From Ridgeia piscesae (taxonomy: Eukaryota; Annelida; Polychaeta; Sabellida; Siboglinidae), in contig JAODUO010000432.1 of NCBI GenBank assembly GCA_025642075.2, forward strand, positions 323,501 to 387,500: 64,000 nucleotides of DNA, read 5' to 3'. This document shows positions 23,227 to 34,144 of this stretch, piece after piece. Every line of letters begins with the position of its first letter. The first letter of the stretch is position 1. The position numbers were made by a program, and so were the translations under genes. The notes below the pieces were generated by a model, which did not search any database, had not been told where the DNA came from, and saw only the letters and a program-made list of their open reading frames with translations.

Positions 23227-24403
23227 GCCAGTCTTAGAAGCATCATTCTGTATTTGGACTTTCATGTTCGGATCGAACAGGCGGAGACCAGGTGTTGTGG
23301 AAAGAATCTCCTTGATTTTGTTGAAAGCGTGTTCATGTTCTGTGTTCCACACGAACGGTACGTCTGCTTTCAGCAGGCTTCTCATTGGAGCTGTTACAGT
23401 AGACATATCTGGTATGTACTGTGACAAGTAGTTCAGCATTCCTATCAGACGCTGAATGTCTTTCTTGCACTCTGGTTCTCGCATATTGACGATTGCTTCA
23501 ACTTTGGATGTGTCTGGCTTCACTCCTTTGGAACCGATTATATTGCCCATGTAGCTCACTTCCGATTTCTTTAGCTGCAATTTCGCGATGTTGAATTTCA
23601 CGTTCTTCTCCTGGGCTCGCTTGAACAACTTGATGGGTGTGCGATCAGCTTCTTCTTCGCTGTTGGACGCAATGATTATGTCGTCTGCAATCACGTGCAC
23701 ATCATCAATGTCACCAAATGTTTGGTACACTCTTTTCTGTAGGACTTCTGAAGCTGAGCAAAGTCCAAAGGGCATTCGCTTGAAGAAATATCTTCCAAAT
23801 GGTTTGTTGACGGTAGTGAGAGGCACTCTCTTCAGACAGAGGAACTTGCCAGAATGCACCCTTCAGGTCGATCACCGTGAACACCTTCTTCCCACTTAGT
23901 CAACAGGTTACATCTTCCACGGTATGTACCTGGAAGTTCTCCCGCTTGGTAGCTTTGTTCAAGTCTCTAGGGTTGAGACAGAGTCTCAAGGATCCGTCTT
24001 TCTTCTCCACAATCACAAGATTGTGTACCCAGTCTGTGGGTTTGTTGACCTTCTGTATGACCTTGTGTTTCTCCATCAGATCAAGTTTGAGTTTTAGTCT
24101 GTCCTGTAGCCCAAATGGAACTCTTCGATGTGGTTCTTTCATTGGCACTGTGTCTTGTTTGACTACAATGTGGTGTGGTTCTTCGAAACAGCCTAGTCCA
24201 TTACACACATCTGTGTATGTACTGTTGATACTTTCTGTTGTGTCTGTTTCTACGCCTTTCGCTCCTCTGGTGATCAATCCAAGGTTTTCACACATTGAGA
24301 GTCCTAAGATCGGTGGTGATTCCGAGTTGGGTATGTAGAACTCACATTGCTTGTTGCGGCCATTCACTGAACACTCGAGTTGACACTTCCCGGTATGTGT
24401 CAC
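23200..24403 (-). pseudogene. Ty3/gypsy reverse transcriptase, broken
   Basis: The N-terminal RT blocks are present (VIQKVNKPTDWVHNLVIVEK, KDGSLRLCLNPRDLNKA), then a stop and a frameshift between 23859 and 23900. The second part continues with FGRYFFKRMPFGLCSAS and the catalytic block HVIADDIII (the two Asp are encoded at 23680-23685), then KPDTSKVEAI and the connection domain. Ala precedes the DD pair where Val or Tyr-x is more usual. The upstream part of the frame (24300-24403) still carries the end of the protease (PPILGLSMCENLGL). It is the best-preserved domain and most useful for placing the family. Confidence 0.92.
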
Positions 24404-24429
24404 CCGTTGACCTCAATATGCTCAGAGCA

Positions 24430-24821
24430 CAGTGTTTGACGGCTTTATCTGCGGTCTTTGTGTGATTTTTCTGAATGTTCCCAACGGCATCGCATTGGTG
24501 GCTGCTCCCGTGTCTAATTTCACCTTCACACGTGTCTCATTGCATATAATGACAGCATGCCATTCGTCTCTTTCTCAATGTTTCCAATGAAGAACGTGTC
24601 CAGAAAGAACTGACACATGTTTCGGCTTTATCTGCCTTGGCTGATTTTTCCCGACTTGTTCCCAACGGCATCACATTGGTGGCGGCTCCCGTGTCTAATT
24701 TCACCTTTCCCCAAACTGGACATCTTTTTGGAGGGTGCTGTCTTCCACATCTCCCACACTTCATGCTTTCTGTTGTCTTGTGCTGGTACATTGTACTGGC
24801 AGGTTTTGGTTTATGCTTCAC
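24430..24821 (-). pseudogene. Zinc knuckle and duplicated protease active site
   Basis: The minus strand at 24821-24712 encodes a CCHC-like knuckle CGRCGRQHPPKRCPVWGK, fused directly to VKLDTGAATNVMPLG (24671-24715). About 190 bp further on, at roughly 24480-24525, VKLDTGAATNAMPLG appears a second time, preceded by FFIGNIEKETN in another frame. That preceding block normally sits before the protease active site, so the second copy is the original. The first is a partial duplicate that replaced the second knuckle and linker. The element's protease would have cut Gag-Pol at DTGA. Confidence 0.85.
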
Positions 24822-24902
24822 TCGTTACTTGGAATTCACTTCATACACTACTTTCGTCGACTCAACCGGACCTTTCTTCATAAGTTGCACCTCTTTTTTG
24901 GT

Positions 24903-25502
24903 TACCTCTGAAGATTTACATATATATGCTGCTCTCTTAGTGTTAGCTTCACTTCCCTCAGCAAACGTTCCTGAATACGTTTGTCTGTCATGGAAAACAC
25001 AATCTTATCCCTGATTATATCTTTTCGTGCTCTTTAAATTCGCACGCATTACCAAGTGTGTGTAATTTCGTGGTGTAGTCGTCGAAATGCTGTTCCTCCG
25101 CCCTCTCATAAATCCAGAATCGATATCTCGCGAATACGACGCGCTTTTCCCCAACAAATTCAAGTTCAAATCGTTTGACAACGTCAGCGTAAACATCTGA
25201 TCTCAACACGTTACGATTGTCATTGGCTTGAGCGGCATTATTTTGAGCAGGTTGGGCGTTACCTTCTTGATTGTCGTTCTACAGGCGGATTGTTCAGGTG
25301 GATCGTTCGGCGAATCATCCCATTTGAAATGGTTGTATCGCTCCAACGCATCCGGGCCAATAGTGCCGAGTAAGATAGCAATCTTCGTGCGATTCGGTTT
25401 CGAGTCCGCTTCGTTTGCGAGCATATACAACTCGAACCGTTGATACCATCGCCTCCAGGTTCGGCTCAAGTATTCCGGGGGCTTTAACCGAGCTTCAATC
25501 AT
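24903..25502 (-). pseudogene. Ty3/gypsy Gag fragment, frameshifted
   Basis: The likely start is the ATG at 25502 (MIEARLKPPEYL), 19 bases after the primer-binding site. It continues WRRWYQRFELYMLANEA and IGPDALERYNHF, a pattern common in capsid-type Gag of invertebrate gypsy elements. A frameshift near 25205 moves to the frame reading VVKRFELEF, FARYRFWIYERAEE and FDDYTTKLHTLGNACEF. A stop at about 25015 is followed by IIRDKIVFSM in a third frame. Gag would form the particle shell. At least two frame breaks make this copy non-functional. Confidence 0.85.
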
Positions 25503-25520
25503 CGAATTATTTTCGCTAAA

Positions 25521-25538
25521 TCCCGCATCTTGACACCA
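25521..25538 (-). promoter_or_regulatory. Primer-binding site, tRNA-Leu-like
   Basis: On the minus strand the LTR end ..TTATAACA is followed at once by TGGTGTCAAGATGCGGGA. The first eight bases equal the complement of a typical metazoan tRNA-Leu 3' end (..TGACACCA), and the rest fits with small mismatches. Minus-strand DNA synthesis would start here. Confidence 0.7.
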
Positions 25539-25610
25539 TGTTATAATCAACGACTTGACACAGCCATGTGCTACAACGCTAAGGGGCGAATCCTGATCTT
25601 TATTCTGATT
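25539..25610 (-). repeat. 3' part of the 5' LTR with polyadenylation signal
   Basis: The segment ends in CA next to the primer-binding site and carries AATAAA at 25604-25599, about 60 bp before its end, matching an R-U5 layout. The LTR's outer end could not be fixed. Confidence 0.6.
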
Positions 25611-26468
25611 GGATGATTATTACAAACATTCGGTAATGGTGTGCCATGCATGTAAAACTAAACAGTTAAATGTATAATCTGTAACAAGCACAATCCTTGT
25701 TACTCGATAGACGAATGTAATGGCAACCTACAAACATATTTTATACCGGTTTTTCGTGTTTAGGTTAATATGTTATGTATTGATATCGGTCACTTACATG
25801 GAAAAATTCATAAACTAACGCAAGCGGTCAAAACCGGCTTCGCTTGAAAAAACAAATAGAAGTTGAAAACTAAAAAAAAGCACGATAGGGCGAAGTGGTT
25901 ACATCGCAAGCTATTGTGCTTATCATAACACGAATGCATTCTGAACTTTGCACCATGTTTCAACTGTTTCTGAAGCGAGTTTATCTGCTGTCAGTACCGT
26001 ATCATAAGTGACGTGTCGGAGCATGTCACTGGTGCCCGAATGTCTGTGACTGAGTCTTACTGTCTCGGTTTTTGATGATTTTCTTTGTTGTAACAATACC
26101 GCCTGGTGCACAGCAGTGATTCACCGACAGTTCCAGCAACGACAGACGACAAATCAGAAGCACTTAACAAATACATTCGATACCGGATGCTACTGCGTTG
26201 GCGAGAGACAGGACCGACTCTGCCAGAGCTCTGTCTGAATCACAACATTACTGGGTGATAACGGACGCTTTGCTCGGATTTCTGAAGTCATGAAAGACGA
26301 ATTAGTTTGTTAGTTATTATTGTAAGTGGATCCAACATGTCCCATCAGGACGTCTGGGGTGAATTAAGTGTGATTAAAGTTTATTCGTTTCCGTGAAATT
26401 TCATTTATTTTTCAATATCCATTAAATGGCACCACTGTCACATACTATTTGCGAGAAATACAAAATCC
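25611..26468. other. Rest of LTR (unresolved) and unique sequence
   Basis: Part of this stretch must be the remaining LTR, but without a second LTR its edge cannot be set. No gene was recognised in the remainder. Confidence 0.35.
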
Positions 26469-26476
26469 ATTTGTGC

Positions 26477-27255
26477 GAGGGTTAGCCCCAAATACACATG
26501 TTGGATCAAATACAAATACAACTCGGCCAAATAAAATACAAATACATTGCTTTTCCATATTTAAATTCAAATACAATTACAAATACAAATTTCCGATACA
26601 AATACACTGCTATTTTTGATTCAAATACGAGTCAATTATGTTGCTATTTTTGAAATTTGATTCAAATATGATTCAAATACATGGTCCGTGTTTCTATTAT
26701 AGTTCAAGGGTATCATAGTGGGTGACATTTTGTCTTTGGCTTGATTGACTGCTGTAGACTAATTGGCAGGCAGGTTTACTAGACTGTCCTTATCTGTACT
26801 ACTGTACCAACTAATGGGTAGCTCTTCCCTTGCACTGGAGGAAACCTGGGTTCCTTTGTCTGAGCACAGGATGTTTACACAACAGGTGACAGCAGGATTC
26901 TTTCAAGCACCTTCCCTGTGAATACCTCCCTCTATGGCTATAGATAAGTTTCACTGGCTTCCCATTCATTCATTGGTGCTAATGTTGACCAGCTTCACTG
27001 TAGGCCATTTTTCAGTGCTGCATGCCCACTGTTGAGCAGGTGTGAAAAACATTCTGTCTTGACTCCTGAGCCAGTTTATGTCATGCAGTGGTTTACCTTT
27101 TGTTTGTATTTTTATGTGTATTTGATTGCATTCGCAAATACTTTCCACATACAGACCAAATATCAAATACAAATACATGCCCTTTTGTGATTTTCAATTC
27201 AATAACAAATACTAAAAAGTATTCAAATACAAATACGTATTTGAACCCAACCCTG
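26477..27255. mobile_element. Complete non-autonomous hAT-type element, 779 bp
   Basis: The ends are inverted: left GAGGGTTAGCCCCAAATAC, right (reverse complement) CAGGGTTGGGTTCAAATAC. The flanks are perfect 8-bp direct repeats ATTTGTGC (26469-26476 and 27256-27263). An 8-bp target duplication with CAGGG termini fits the hAT superfamily. Subterminal regions on both sides are packed with CAAATA-type repeats, the usual place for transposase binding. The centre encodes no recognisable transposase, so it would depend on an autonomous relative. Confidence 0.9.
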
Positions 27256-27263
27256 ATTTGTGC

Positions 27264-27639
27264 GAACTAAATAATTATTGTGCTATATGACATATAAATT
27301 GACCAGAGAAATTAGCTAGCTGGCTAAATATTTCTATAGGTATATATATCACCATTATTATTTGATTGGAAAACCTTTTCACATGTTTTTATGTAGAGAA
27401 AATTTTGGAAATTGTCGTAGGCCTTCGGGTAATAGGCCTGCACTATATAATAATGTATATGGAGATCTACTCTGAATATTACTAAACGGAGAATGTTAAA
27501 GCTGTTGATTCTAATTTGCAGGTCCATGTGGTGGTTATTTAGCAAACAAAGCAAGGAAAGGAAATATAAAAATAAAATACTCGATTCTGAATTGTTAGCT
27601 AACAGATGCGGAAAATAGAAACAAACCCAACACCTGCAA
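27264..27639. other. No gene recognised
   Basis: AT-rich unique sequence between the hAT element and the 31-bp satellite. Confidence 0.4.
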
Positions 27640-30175
27640 GAAGAACTGTTCAAGAAGAGTTCAAGAAGAACTGTCGTGACGCTGGGAGAGTTCAAGAAGA
27701 ACTGTCGACGCTGGAAGAGTTCAAGAAGAACTGTCGTGACGCTGGGAGAGTTCAAGAAGAACTGTCGTGACGCTGGGAGAGTTCAAGAAGAACTGTCGTG
27801 ACGCTGGGAGAGTTCAAGAAGAACTGTCGTGACGCTGGGAGAGTTCAAGAAGAACTGTCGTGACGCTGGGAGAGTTCAAGAAGAACTGTCGTGACGCTGG
27901 GAGAGTTCAAGAAGAACTGTCACGACACTGGGAGAGTTCAAGAAGAACTGTCGTGACGCTGGGAGAGTTCAAGAAGAACTGTCGTGACGCTGGGACAGTT
28001 CAAGAAGAACTGTCGTGACGCTGGGACAGATTCAAGAAGAACTGTCGGACGCTGGGACAGTTCAAGAAGAACTGTCATGACGCTGGGAGAGTTCAAGAAG
28101 AACTGTCATGACGCTGGGAGAGTTCAAGAAGAACTGTCATGACGCTGGGAAGTTCAAGAAGAACTGTCGTGACGCTGGGAAGATCAAGAAGAACTGTCGA
28201 TGACGCTGGGAAGATTCAAGAAGAACTGTCGTGACGCTGGGAGAGTTCAAGAAGAACTGTCGTGACGCTGGGAGAGTTCAAGAAGAACTGTCGTGACGCT
28301 GGGAGAGTTCAAGAAGAACTGTCGTGACGCTGGGAGAGTTCAAGAAGAACTGTCGTGACGCTGGGAGAGTTCAAGAAGAACTGTCGTGACGCTGGGAGAG
28401 TTCAAGAAGAACTGTCGTGACGCTGGGAGAGTTCAAGAAGAACTGTCGTGACGCTGGGAGAGTTCAAGAAGAACTGTCGTGACGCTGGGACAGTTCAAGA
28501 AGAACTGTCGTGACGCTGGGAGAGTTCAAGAAGAACTGTCGTGACGCTGGGAGAGTTCAAGAAGAACTGTCGTGACGCTGGGACAGTTCAAGAAGAACTG
28601 TCGTGACGCTGGGACAGTTCAAGAAGAACTGTCGTGACGCTGGGAGAGTTCAAGAAGAACTGTCGGGACGCTGGGACAGTTCAAGAAGAACTGTCGTGAC
28701 GCTGGGACAGATCAAGAAGAACTGTCGTGACGCTGGGAGAGATCAAGAAGAACTGTCGTGACGCTGGAAGAGTCAAGAAGAACTGTCGTGACGCTGGGAG
28801 AGTTCAAGAAGAACTGTCGTGACGCTGGGAGAGTTCAAGAAGAACTGTCGTGACGCTGGGAGAGTTCAAGAAGAACTGTCACGACGACTGGGAGAGTTCA
28901 AGAAGAACTGTCGTGACGCTGGGAGAGTTCAAGAAGAACTGTCGTGACGCTGGGAGAGTTCAAGAAGAACTGTGTAACGCTTGGAGAATTCAAGAAGAAC
29001 TGTCGTGACGCTGGAGAATTCAAGAAGAACTGTCGTGACGCTGGGAGAATTCAAGAAGAACTGTCGTGACGCTTGGGAGAATTCAAGAAGAACTGTCGTG
29101 ACGCTGGGAGAGTTCAAGAAGAACTGTCGTGACGCTGGGAGAGTTCAAGAAGAACTGTCGTGACGCTGGGAGAGTTCAAGAAGAACTGTCGTGACGCTGG
29201 GAGAGTTCAAGAAGAACTGTCGTGACGCTGGGAGAGTTCAAGAAGAACTGTCGTGACGCTTGGAGAATTCAAGAAGAACTGTCGTGACGCTGGGAGAGTT
29301 CAAGAAGAACTGTCGTGACGCTGGGAGAATCCAAGAAGAACTGTCGTGACGCTGGGAGAGTTCAAGAAGAACTGTCGTGACGCTGGGAGAGTTCAAGAAG
29401 AACTGTCGTGACGCTTGGAGAGTTCAAGAAGAACTGTCGTAACGCTTGGAGAATTCAAGAAGAACTGTCGTGACGCTTGGAGAATTCAAGAAGAACTGTC
29501 GTGACGCTTGGAGAATTCAAGAAGAACTGTTGTAACGCTTGGAGAATTCAAGAAGAACTGTCGTGACGCTTGGAGAATTCAAGAAGAACTGTCGTGACGC
29601 TTGGAGAATTCAAGAAGAACTGTCGTGACGGTGGGAGAATTCAAGAAGAACTGTCGTGACGCTTGGAGAATTCAAGAAGAACTGTCGTGACGCTTGGAGA
29701 ATTCAAGAAGAACTGTCGTGACGCTTGGAGAATTCAAGAAGAACTGTCGTGACGCTGGGAGAATTCAAGAAGAACTGTCGTGACGCTGGGAGAGTTCAAG
29801 AAGAACTGTCGTGACGCTGGGAGAATTCAAGAAGAACTGTCGTGACGCTTGGAGAATTCAAGAAGAACTGTCGTGACGCTGGGAGAATTCAAGAAGAACT
29901 GTCGTGACGCTGGGAGAATTCAAGAAGAACTGTCGTGACGCTGGGAGAATCCAAGAAGAACTGTCGTGACGCTGGGAGAATTCAAGAAGAACTGTCGTGA
30001 CGCTGGGAGAATCCAAGAAGAACTGTCGTGACGCTTGGAGAATTCAAGAAGAACTGTCGTGACGCTTGGAGAATTCAAGAAGAACTGTTGTAACGCTGGG
30101 AGAATCCAAGAAGAACTGTCGTGACGCTGGGAGAATTCAAGAAGAACCGTCGTAACGCTGGGAGAATTCAAGAAG
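27640..30175. repeat. 31-bp satellite array, about 80 copies
   Basis: The unit contains TTCAAGAAGAACTGTC then GTGACGCTGGGAGAG. Left-hand copies mostly read GGGAGAGTTC. From about 28980 onward copies increasingly read TTGGAGAATTC (an EcoRI site). Scattered one-base gains and losses occur. Since 31 is not a multiple of three and the unit contains TGA, a plus-strand frame meets a stop about every 93 bases, so it is not coding. Each unit holds TTCnnGAA, the core dimer site of heat-shock factor. Confidence 0.97.
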
Positions 30176-30760
30176 AAACAGGAGACTACGATGAGAAGAA
30201 AATTGTGACGTTCAGATTTCAAGAACCGAACTGTGTGACCATGGAAATTCAAGAGGTACTGTCTGTGACCTGCTGGGAAGACTGGCAAGAAGACTGTCCT
30301 ACGTTGGAATTGCCAGGAAGCAATGTAACGATGACGCTGGGAAGTTCAAGAAGAACTGTCGTGAAACGTTGAACATCAAAGGTTGAAGGTAACTAGCCGA
30401 CGCTATGGCAAATTCAAAAACATTGTCGTGACGTTGAAGTTATCCATGAATAGACTGTGTGACGTTAGGGACAACAAATTAGCAGCAAGAACTGTCTACA
30501 ATTGCTTAAAACAAAAAATGTCGTGACACTTGAAAGAATTCCTTAAGGCAAGAACTGTCTAACCTATGGAGAATCAGGATTGAACCGTCGTGACGCTTAG
30601 AATAAGTAAGAACTGTGTCACTTTGATTAGGATCAAGAAGAACTGTCGTAACGCTTGGAGAATCCAAGAAGAACCGTCGTAACGCTGGGAGAATTCAAGA
30701 AGAACTGTCGTAATGCTGGGAGAATCCAAGAAGAAACAGGAGACTACGATGAGAAGAATA
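30176..30760. repeat. Degenerate right flank of the 31-bp array
   Basis: Decayed relatives of the unit (AAGAACTGTC, CGTGACG) are spread at irregular spacing. The block AGGAGACTACGATGAGAAGAA occurs twice, at about 30179 and 30739, so the array edge itself was duplicated. Confidence 0.8.
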
Positions 30761-32736
30761 ATTGTGACCCACACGTTCATGACTTTCCAGATATGCCGAC
30801 ACCCCTCGTAGTCAAAGCAATGCTATAATTATAGAGGTCTACTGTTTAAAGAGCCTGGTCTAAGGGAACTGACTGGCAAGCAGTCTGTTCCTCTACGCTG
30901 AATTAACCAGGTAGCAATTTGTAACAGGAAAGAAGTATGCTGTGTTGAACGTTGATAAATGGGAAATCGTTGAACATCAAAGGGTTCTGCGGTTAACTCA
31001 GCCCGACGCTATAGGCCTAATATTGTCATAAAACTTGTTTTCATACTGTAATGTTTTTTATACCATTTGAATATATTGTGTTGTAAACTTTGTTACGGGT
31101 TTACTTAACACAATTAGGCGAGCAATATACATTCACCACATATTTTATTGTCTTAAAACATAAATACATTTCTACTACATACAATTGAAACTGAATGTCT
31201 CCTTTTAAAGGTCCGCAAGACACCTAACTTCGTATGTGTATATAGTAGGCATTGCATACCAGCTAGACACAAATTAGAAAAGTTGAGTAAAGTGTCACAT
31301 ATTTGTATTTATGGTATTTTAAAATTGGTGGCGAGTCTAACAGCTTCGTAATTTATCCAGATAGGTTTCGTTGACTTGTGTGTGTAGATCCATATAATTT
31401 AGGCGATGTTCGTGTTAGAAACGAAAATGTGAAATCTATCCTCTCTATTGCCGCATCATGAAGAAAGAAAGAAAGAAAGAAAACAAACACCGGACGATGC
31501 GTGCATTGGAATTGCAATGGCGACCGGCCAATGCTTTTTGTAAGAAGCCAAAGTGGGCCGGATTAATGGCAACCCGCAAAAGAACGTACTCGAGACGAAG
31601 TTGAAATCGACCGGGTCACTGATCTGCAACCCGGTACAAGGAATGGACAGCATGCGAAAGACGAATCAACGCAGCACAACAATACGTGCTTAATTACACG
31701 TGGAGATATATTTGGACAATAAGAAGGGCGCACGATGGGTGCATTTGAGTGAGTGTAAGATGCAAATAGCCAGTTGGCACAACTGGAGTAAAATGAGCGC
31801 GGTGTGTACCGGACCGGGTACGTGGAATATTTGTACCGACGAAGGCGCTGTAGGTGACGCAGTGCATCGCTGAGAGACAAGGCCATTACCGGCCTCAATT
31901 TCTTCCATTGAATGAAGTAGCAAAATTGTCCATCCTTTTGATACAAATACAATCCTTTTTAACTGCACTTCATACACGGGGCGTACTGTAGCCGCGAGGA
32001 AACTGGAGAAAACAAGAGAAAGGGGCAGATAAACGAAGAAGTCTGGAGTCACGGCGGCACGGAGAAGTTGAAGAAGTTATGACGTCTAGGCGTCGAAAAC
32101 GAAATCACCACCACCTTCTACTGAGGCAACAGAAGCGGGGTGGTGCTATAGCCCCCCCCCGTAATAACGACGTTCCCGCGTCAGTGCAGGCGACAGCCCT
32201 ACAAACAAGTCGATTCCCCGAAGTTTTCACGTGTTAAGACGATCGCAGAAACCTTGCGTAACTTTGTGAATAATCGACTTTAGACTTTCTTATGTCCGCT
32301 GTGAACCCAAGTACTGAAATTGACTCCACTCACAACCTGTTTTTGGTGAGGTGACCCGTCGCTTAAATGGAGTTGACTTTCTTTTACCTACTACAAAGTC
32401 AGGCCTTCTGATTGTAGAATCGTGGATCTTAGTTTAAAAAAACGAGCATCACGTTCAGGATTATGAAATGTAATGTCAACTAAAGAAATGTAAATTTGAT
32501 AGTAACTTTTCAATTATAAAGTATAGAATCGTAGAATCGTGTGACGGGAAATTAACGGTTACAATTATAAAGTTAATTAAACTTTTGGTAGCGACCCCTA
32601 GCAATTCCGGTACAGGGTTAAATTATATTTTTTTATTTGGAAGTTAGTTTGTTATTAATAGACCTAGAAAATTATCAAAGGGTGTCGCAAAACAAACGTT
32701 TAATTGAGCATTCGTGCGTGCTTCTTTGCGTGGTGC
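30761..32736. other. No gene recognised; small GAAA run
   Basis: Unique sequence with an (AAAG)n run at 31461-31482. Minus-strand frames at 31563-31952 and 31690-32052 overlap and the longer one lacks an ATG at its start. No domain was recognised. Confidence 0.35.
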
Positions 32737-32748
32737 GTGCGTGCGTGC

Positions 32749-32809
<61 letters not shown>

Positions 32810-33008
32810 TGCGTGTGAGCGTGAGCGTGAGCGTGAGCGTGAGCGTGCGTGCGTGTGCGTGTGCGTGTGAGTGCGTGCGTGCGTGCGTGCGTGAGCGTGA
32901 GCGTGAGCGTGAGCGTGAGCGTGAGCGTGAGCGTGAGCGCGTGCGCGTGCGCGTGCGCGTGCGCGTGCGCGTGCGCGTGCGCGTGCGCGTGCGTGCGTGC
33001 GTGTGTGT
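32737..33008. repeat. Compound (GCGT)n, (GT)n, (GAGCGT)n, (GCGCGT)n microsatellite
   Basis: Blocks of related 4- and 6-mers follow each other, with GAGCGT arrays twice and GCGCGT at the right end. Long purine-pyrimidine alternation favours Z-DNA. Open frames on both strands are artefacts. Confidence 0.97.
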
Positions 33009-33292
33009 GGTATTTTAAGTAGAGGGAATAGCCATATCATAGAACAATGGGAAGAGATATGGAATACAGCCGATATGTACATGAGAGGAATACATAATTA
33101 TCTAATTGACTGTTACTGACAAAAGCATGGTTAATTGTCTTATTATTACAGTTATAGAAAACCGTAACACGTCAGATAAAAAAAACGTGTTGTGGATTAC
33201 TCAGGTATGTACGCATTTTAGTGACATAATTTCTTATAAATTTTAGTTTCATTATTGTGCACTAATATGCCTAATTGAACTTGAAATGAGTG

Positions 33293-33577
33293 AGGGGTGG
33301 TTGGGTGGTTGGGTGGTTGGGTGGTTGGGTGGTTGGGTGGTTGGGTGGTTGGGTGGTTGGGTGGTTGGGTGGTCGAGTGGGCGAGTGGGGAGTGGGGAGT
33401 GGGGAGTGATTGAGTGATTGAGTGATTGAGTGATTGAGTGATTGAGTGATTGAGTGATTGAGTGATTGATGACTGATGTGATGATGATGATGACTGATGA
33501 TGATGATGACTGTGATGACTGACTGACTGACTGACTGACTGACTGACTGACTGACTGACTGACTGACTGACTGACTG
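33293..33577. repeat. Chained 8-mer repeats: (GGGTGGTT)n, (GAGTGATT)n, then (GACT)n
   Basis: About ten GGGTGGTT units (33295-33372) are followed by three GGGGAGT-type units, about nine GAGTGATT units (33404-33470), a GATGAT/GACT mixture and about 16 GACT units. The G-rich block has many GGG and GG runs one or two bases apart and should form G-quadruplexes. The stop-free minus frames are artefacts. Confidence 0.95.
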
Positions 33578-34059
33578 ATGAGTGACTGAGTGACTGAGTG
33601 ACTGACTGACTGAATACACAAATGTAAGTTTCATTCAATGATGGTGACTGACCATGTCACGTTGTGGATCTTGATTTCCAATAGGTCATCTCACAATATA
33701 CTCTTACATCCACATTTATGTAGCTTTTGATAAATACATTTTAAAGTAATACAAATATTCAAAATAACAAATAAATGAGAATTGAGAATAAATAACATAA
33801 ATAATAAATGATTAATAGTACACTAAATTAACAATAGTACACACACGTGACACAGATAGTATAGTTATCAATGCTGAAGGTATGTTTTACATTTCTAATA
33901 ATGGCGACAACATATTCTGGAAAACTCATTATTAACCGTAGAAACGAAATAACTATGCGCACGTATGATGGGGTGCATTAATTGCGTTTATTTTATGATC
34001 TACTATAGCGTTTTCTTCTTGTGAAAAAAATGCCACTTTCTAATCACGTTTGGTAGCTC
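33578..34059. other. AT-rich sequence upstream of the promoter-like region
   Basis: AT-rich, with no ORF or repeat recognised beyond short TAAATAA-type runs. Confidence 0.4.
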
Positions 34060-34073
34060 TAGATGGCGTATTT

Positions 34074-34083
34074 TGATTGACAG
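34074..34083 (+). promoter_or_regulatory. PBX-MEIS/PREP decamer TGATTGACAG
   Basis: Exact match to the known composite site bound by PBX with MEIS or PREP. A 10-mer is expected about 0.1 times by chance in this window on both strands. It lies about 290 bp upstream of the candidate start codon. Confidence 0.5.
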
Positions 34084-34136
34084 CTTTACTACAGTGCTGC
34101 CTCTGGCGGACAACCGCGAGAGCTGGAGACCTAATT

Positions 34137-34144
34137 ATGCAAAT
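34137..34144 (+). promoter_or_regulatory. POU octamer ATGCAAAT
   Basis: Exact consensus for POU-domain factors, 54 bp downstream of the PBX-MEIS site. Two other copies occur in the window (42576; 52842 reversed), close to what chance predicts. Only its position beside the other promoter signals makes it notable. Confidence 0.3.

Larger units (their letters stand above)
21685..25610 (-). mobile_element. Degenerate Ty3/gypsy LTR retrotransposon
   Basis: Reading right to left there is an LTR end with an AATAAA (25599-25604), a primer-binding-site-like sequence starting TGGTGTCA, gag fragments, a CCHC zinc knuckle, two aspartic-protease active-site copies, RT, an RNase H remnant, an integrase with an HHCC zinc domain and core, and a pol C-terminal region. 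The order protease-RT-RNase H-integrase defines Ty3/gypsy. Many stops, frameshifts and deletions make it inactive. No matching 3' LTR was recognised below 21685, so that end is lost or unrecognisably diverged. Confidence 0.93.

Noticed and set aside
27640..30175. CRISPR array
   Set aside because: Units abut each other with no unique spacers, in a eukaryotic genome; it is a satellite.
27324..30372. Frames rich in EFKKNCRD or LLEFSQRHDSSS
   Set aside because: They derive from the 31-bp satellite; the period is not a multiple of three and TGA recurs on the plus strand.
31690..32052. 120-codon minus frame with a hydrophobic start
   Set aside because: Its first codon is GTG rather than ATG, no splice acceptor fits, and no domain is seen.
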